From positions 124,001 through 188,000 of the forward strand of contig CP016093.1 in the NCBI GenBank assembly GCA_001664005.1: a DNA stretch of 64,000 nucleotides. The letters run 5' to 3'. Of the stretch, positions 62,408 through 64,000 are shown piece by piece. This DNA comes from Rhizobiales bacterium NRL2. Lineage in GTDB: Bacteria; Pseudomonadota; Alphaproteobacteria; Minwuiales; Minwuiaceae. Positions within the stretch are counted from its first letter, which is position 1, and the number at the start of each line of letters is the position of its first letter. The notes under the pieces were generated by a model, which was given only the letters and a program-made list of their open reading frames with translations, searched no databases and had not been told where the DNA came from. The position numbers and the translations under genes were made by a program.

Positions 62408-64000
62408 CCGCAGCCGCCGACCCCCTCGCCCGCACCATCGCCGCCCAGCGCAAGGCTGCCCGGCCCGACGCCTCGGCCTGGGTCAGCGCCAACGCGGGCT
62501 CGGGCAAGACCCGGGTTCTGACCGACCGGGTCATCCGCCTGATGCTGGAACAGGACGCGCCGCCCAACCGCATCCTGTCGATCACCTTCACCAACGCCGC
62601 CGCCGCCGAGATGTCGAACCGCCTGTTCCGGCGCCTGGGCGAATGGGCCGCGCTGCCCGACGATGTGCTGACGGCGAAGCTGACCGAATTGCTGGGTGAG
62701 GCGGGCGCGGCGCGCCAGCCCCTGGACCTGGCGCGGCGGCTGTTCGCCCGCGCGCTGGAGACCCCGGGCGGCCTGAAGGTGCAGACCATCCACGCCTTCG
62801 CCCAGTCGGTGCTCGGCCGCTTTCCGCTGGAGGCGGGCCTGAGCCCGGAGTTCCGCCTGATGGACGAGGCGGAGGCGCATGAACTGCTGGAGCGGCTGAA
62901 GCACACGATCCTGGCCGGGCGGTCGACGGACAGGGAGGTGGACGCGGCGCTGGAGCGGCTGATCGACCGCATGGCCGACGGCGCCTTCGACGAACTGCTG
63001 CGCGCGGCGCTGAACGCCCGGCGGGCCATCGAGGCGGCGATCGCCCGTCATGGCGGGGTCGACGGCGTCGTCGCCGAGATCCGGTCGCGCTTCGGCCTGC
63101 GCCCCGACGAGGATGAGGCGGCGGTGACCGCCGCAGGCTGCGCCTTCGGGGCCTGGGACGAGCTCGGTCTGCGCCGGGTGCTGGCCGGCCTGCGCCGGGA
63201 CGGGGGCAAGAAGGCGGCGGCGAACGCCGATCTGATCGAGGCCTGGCTCGCCTCCGACGACGACGCGCGGCAGGCCCTGCTGGCGGACTATCGCGGCGTC
63301 TTCCTGACCCAGAAGGGGGAGCCGCGGAAGACCCTGATCCCGGCGGCCGTGGCGAAGGCCGATCCCGGCGCGCTGGCGGTGATGGAGGCCGAGCTGGGGC
63401 GGATCATGGAGCTCACCGACCGCTGCGCAGCGGCCGCCTGCGCCGACCGCACCGCCGACCTGCTGCGCCTCGCCGGCGCGCTGCTGGCGGACTACGCCGC
63501 GGAGAAGCAGCGCCTGGCGCTGGTCGACTATGACGACCTGATCCGCCGCACGCTGGGCCTGCTGCGCTCCCAGGCCGCCTGGGTGCACTTCAAGCTGGAC
63601 GAGGGGCTGGACCACATCCTGATCGACGAAGCCCAGGACACCAGCCCCGACCAGTGGCGCATCGCCGAGCTGCTGAGCGCGGAATTCTTCGCCGGCGAGG
63701 GCGCGCGGGCGGATGTCGTCCGCACGGTCTTCGCGGTGGGCGACGAGAAGCAGTCGATCTACAGCTTCCAGGGCGCCGACCCGGAAGGCTTCGACCGCAT
63801 GCGCGGCCATTTCCGCGAGCGCGCGCTGGACGCCCGGGAAAGCTTCGAGGATGTGTCCCTCGACGTCTCCTTCCGCTCCGCGCCCGAGATCCTCACGGCC
63901 GTCGACCGCACCTTCGCCGGCCCGGCGGGTGCGGGGCTGACCGCAGGCGGCGCGGCAAGCGCCCATATCGCCCGGCGCGCTGGCGCGCAGGGACTGGTGG
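62404..64000 (+). CDS. addA: AddAB helicase-nuclease subunit AddA (partial, 3' end beyond window)
   Basis: The first 532 codons of AddA. UvrD-like helicase motifs are visible: Q-region AAQRKAARPDASAWVSANAG, Walker A AGSGKTRVLTDRV, motif Ia ILSITFTNAAAAEM, motif II HILIDEAQDTSPDQW, and motif III VGDEKQSIYSFQGA. The C-terminal helicase motifs and nuclease domain lie beyond the window. ATG 62404 overlaps the addB stop (ATGA). Confidence 0.93.
   Translation, partial: MTAAADPLARTIAAQRKAARPDASAWVSANAGSGKTRVLTDRVIRLMLEQDAPPNRILSITFTNAAAAEMSNRLFRRLGEWAALPDDVLTAKLTELLGEAGAARQPLDLARRLFARALETPGGLKVQTIHAFAQSVLGRFPLEAGLSPEFRLMDEAEAHELLERLKHTILAGRSTDREVDAALERLIDRMADGAFDELLRAALNARRAIEAAIARHGGVDGVVAEIRSRFGLRPDEDEAAVTAAGCAFGAWDELGLRRVLAGLRRDGGKKAAANADLIEAWLASDDDARQALLADYRGVFLTQKGEPRKTLIPAAVAKADPGALAVMEAELGRIMELTDRCAAAACADRTADLLRLAGALLADYAAEKQRLALVDYDDLIRRTLGLLRSQAAWVHFKLDEGLDHILIDEAQDTSPDQWRIAELLSAEFFAGEGARADVVRTVFAVGDEKQSIYSFQGADPEGFDRMRGHFRERALDARESFEDVSLDVSFRSAPEILTAVDRTFAGPAGAGLTAGGAASAHIARRAGAQGLV

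Overview
This 64 kb window is GC-rich DNA from an alphaproteobacterium, most likely a free-living, possibly marine or salt-exposed member of the Rhodospirillales or a related order (order-level placement is inference). The support is: a GcrA cell-cycle regulator; a DivL-type tyrosine 'kinase' followed by tsaE, an amgK-like kinase, a murU-like nucleotidyltransferase, addB and addA, a gene order typical of Alphaproteobacteria; a canonical CtrA box (TTAA-N7-TTAAC); and a tRNA-Glu with a G1:U72 pair.

Layout. 1-3.3 kb: the N-terminus of a membrane signalling protein behind a CtrA box, a PilZ protein, and an adh-SDR operon on the minus strand. 3.3-8.1 kb: a complete branched-chain-amino-acid-type ABC transporter (livG-livF-livH-livM-binding protein) ending in a strong terminator. 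8.2-16.1 kb: mostly single metabolic genes (methyltransferase, GST, gcrA, DOPA dioxygenase-like, orphan SBP_bac_5 binding protein, HIT protein, Rieske oxygenase, DUF1272, thiolase-like/DUF35 fusion) and tRNA-Glu. 16.5-21.4 kb: a curli-like locus with two LuxR regulators carrying degenerate receiver domains (as in CsgD), a CsgG/HfaB-type secretion lipoprotein and three exported proteins of unknown family. 21.8-31.8 kb: small envelope proteins, a tautomerase/TetR/exporter module with palindromic operators, DUF2817, TerC, and a MarR-sensor kinase-receiver operon sharing duplicated operators with a PAS_5 gene. 32-38.4 kb: tamA-tamB. 38.5-48.6 kb: accessory metabolism, including a frameshifted beta-propeller gene, a tandem family of ~40-residue lipoproteins (one without a start codon), and a lactonase-like metallo-beta-lactamase fused to a DpnI-type winged-helix domain.

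48.7-55 kb: a glycine-betaine synthesis island. A fused glycine/sarcosine-dimethylglycine methyltransferase is flanked by metK (SAM supply) and two ahcY genes (SAH removal). The two ahcY copies look identical at DNA level over 1,218 bp but have different N-termini and flanks, so one has been copied onto the other. 55-64 kb: divL-tsaE-amgK-murU-addB-addA, tightly overlapping and cut by the right edge inside addA.

Best candidates for something new: the curli-like locus, the metallo-beta-lactamase/DpnI_C fusion, and the betaine/SAM-cycle island with its converted ahcY pair and twin operators.
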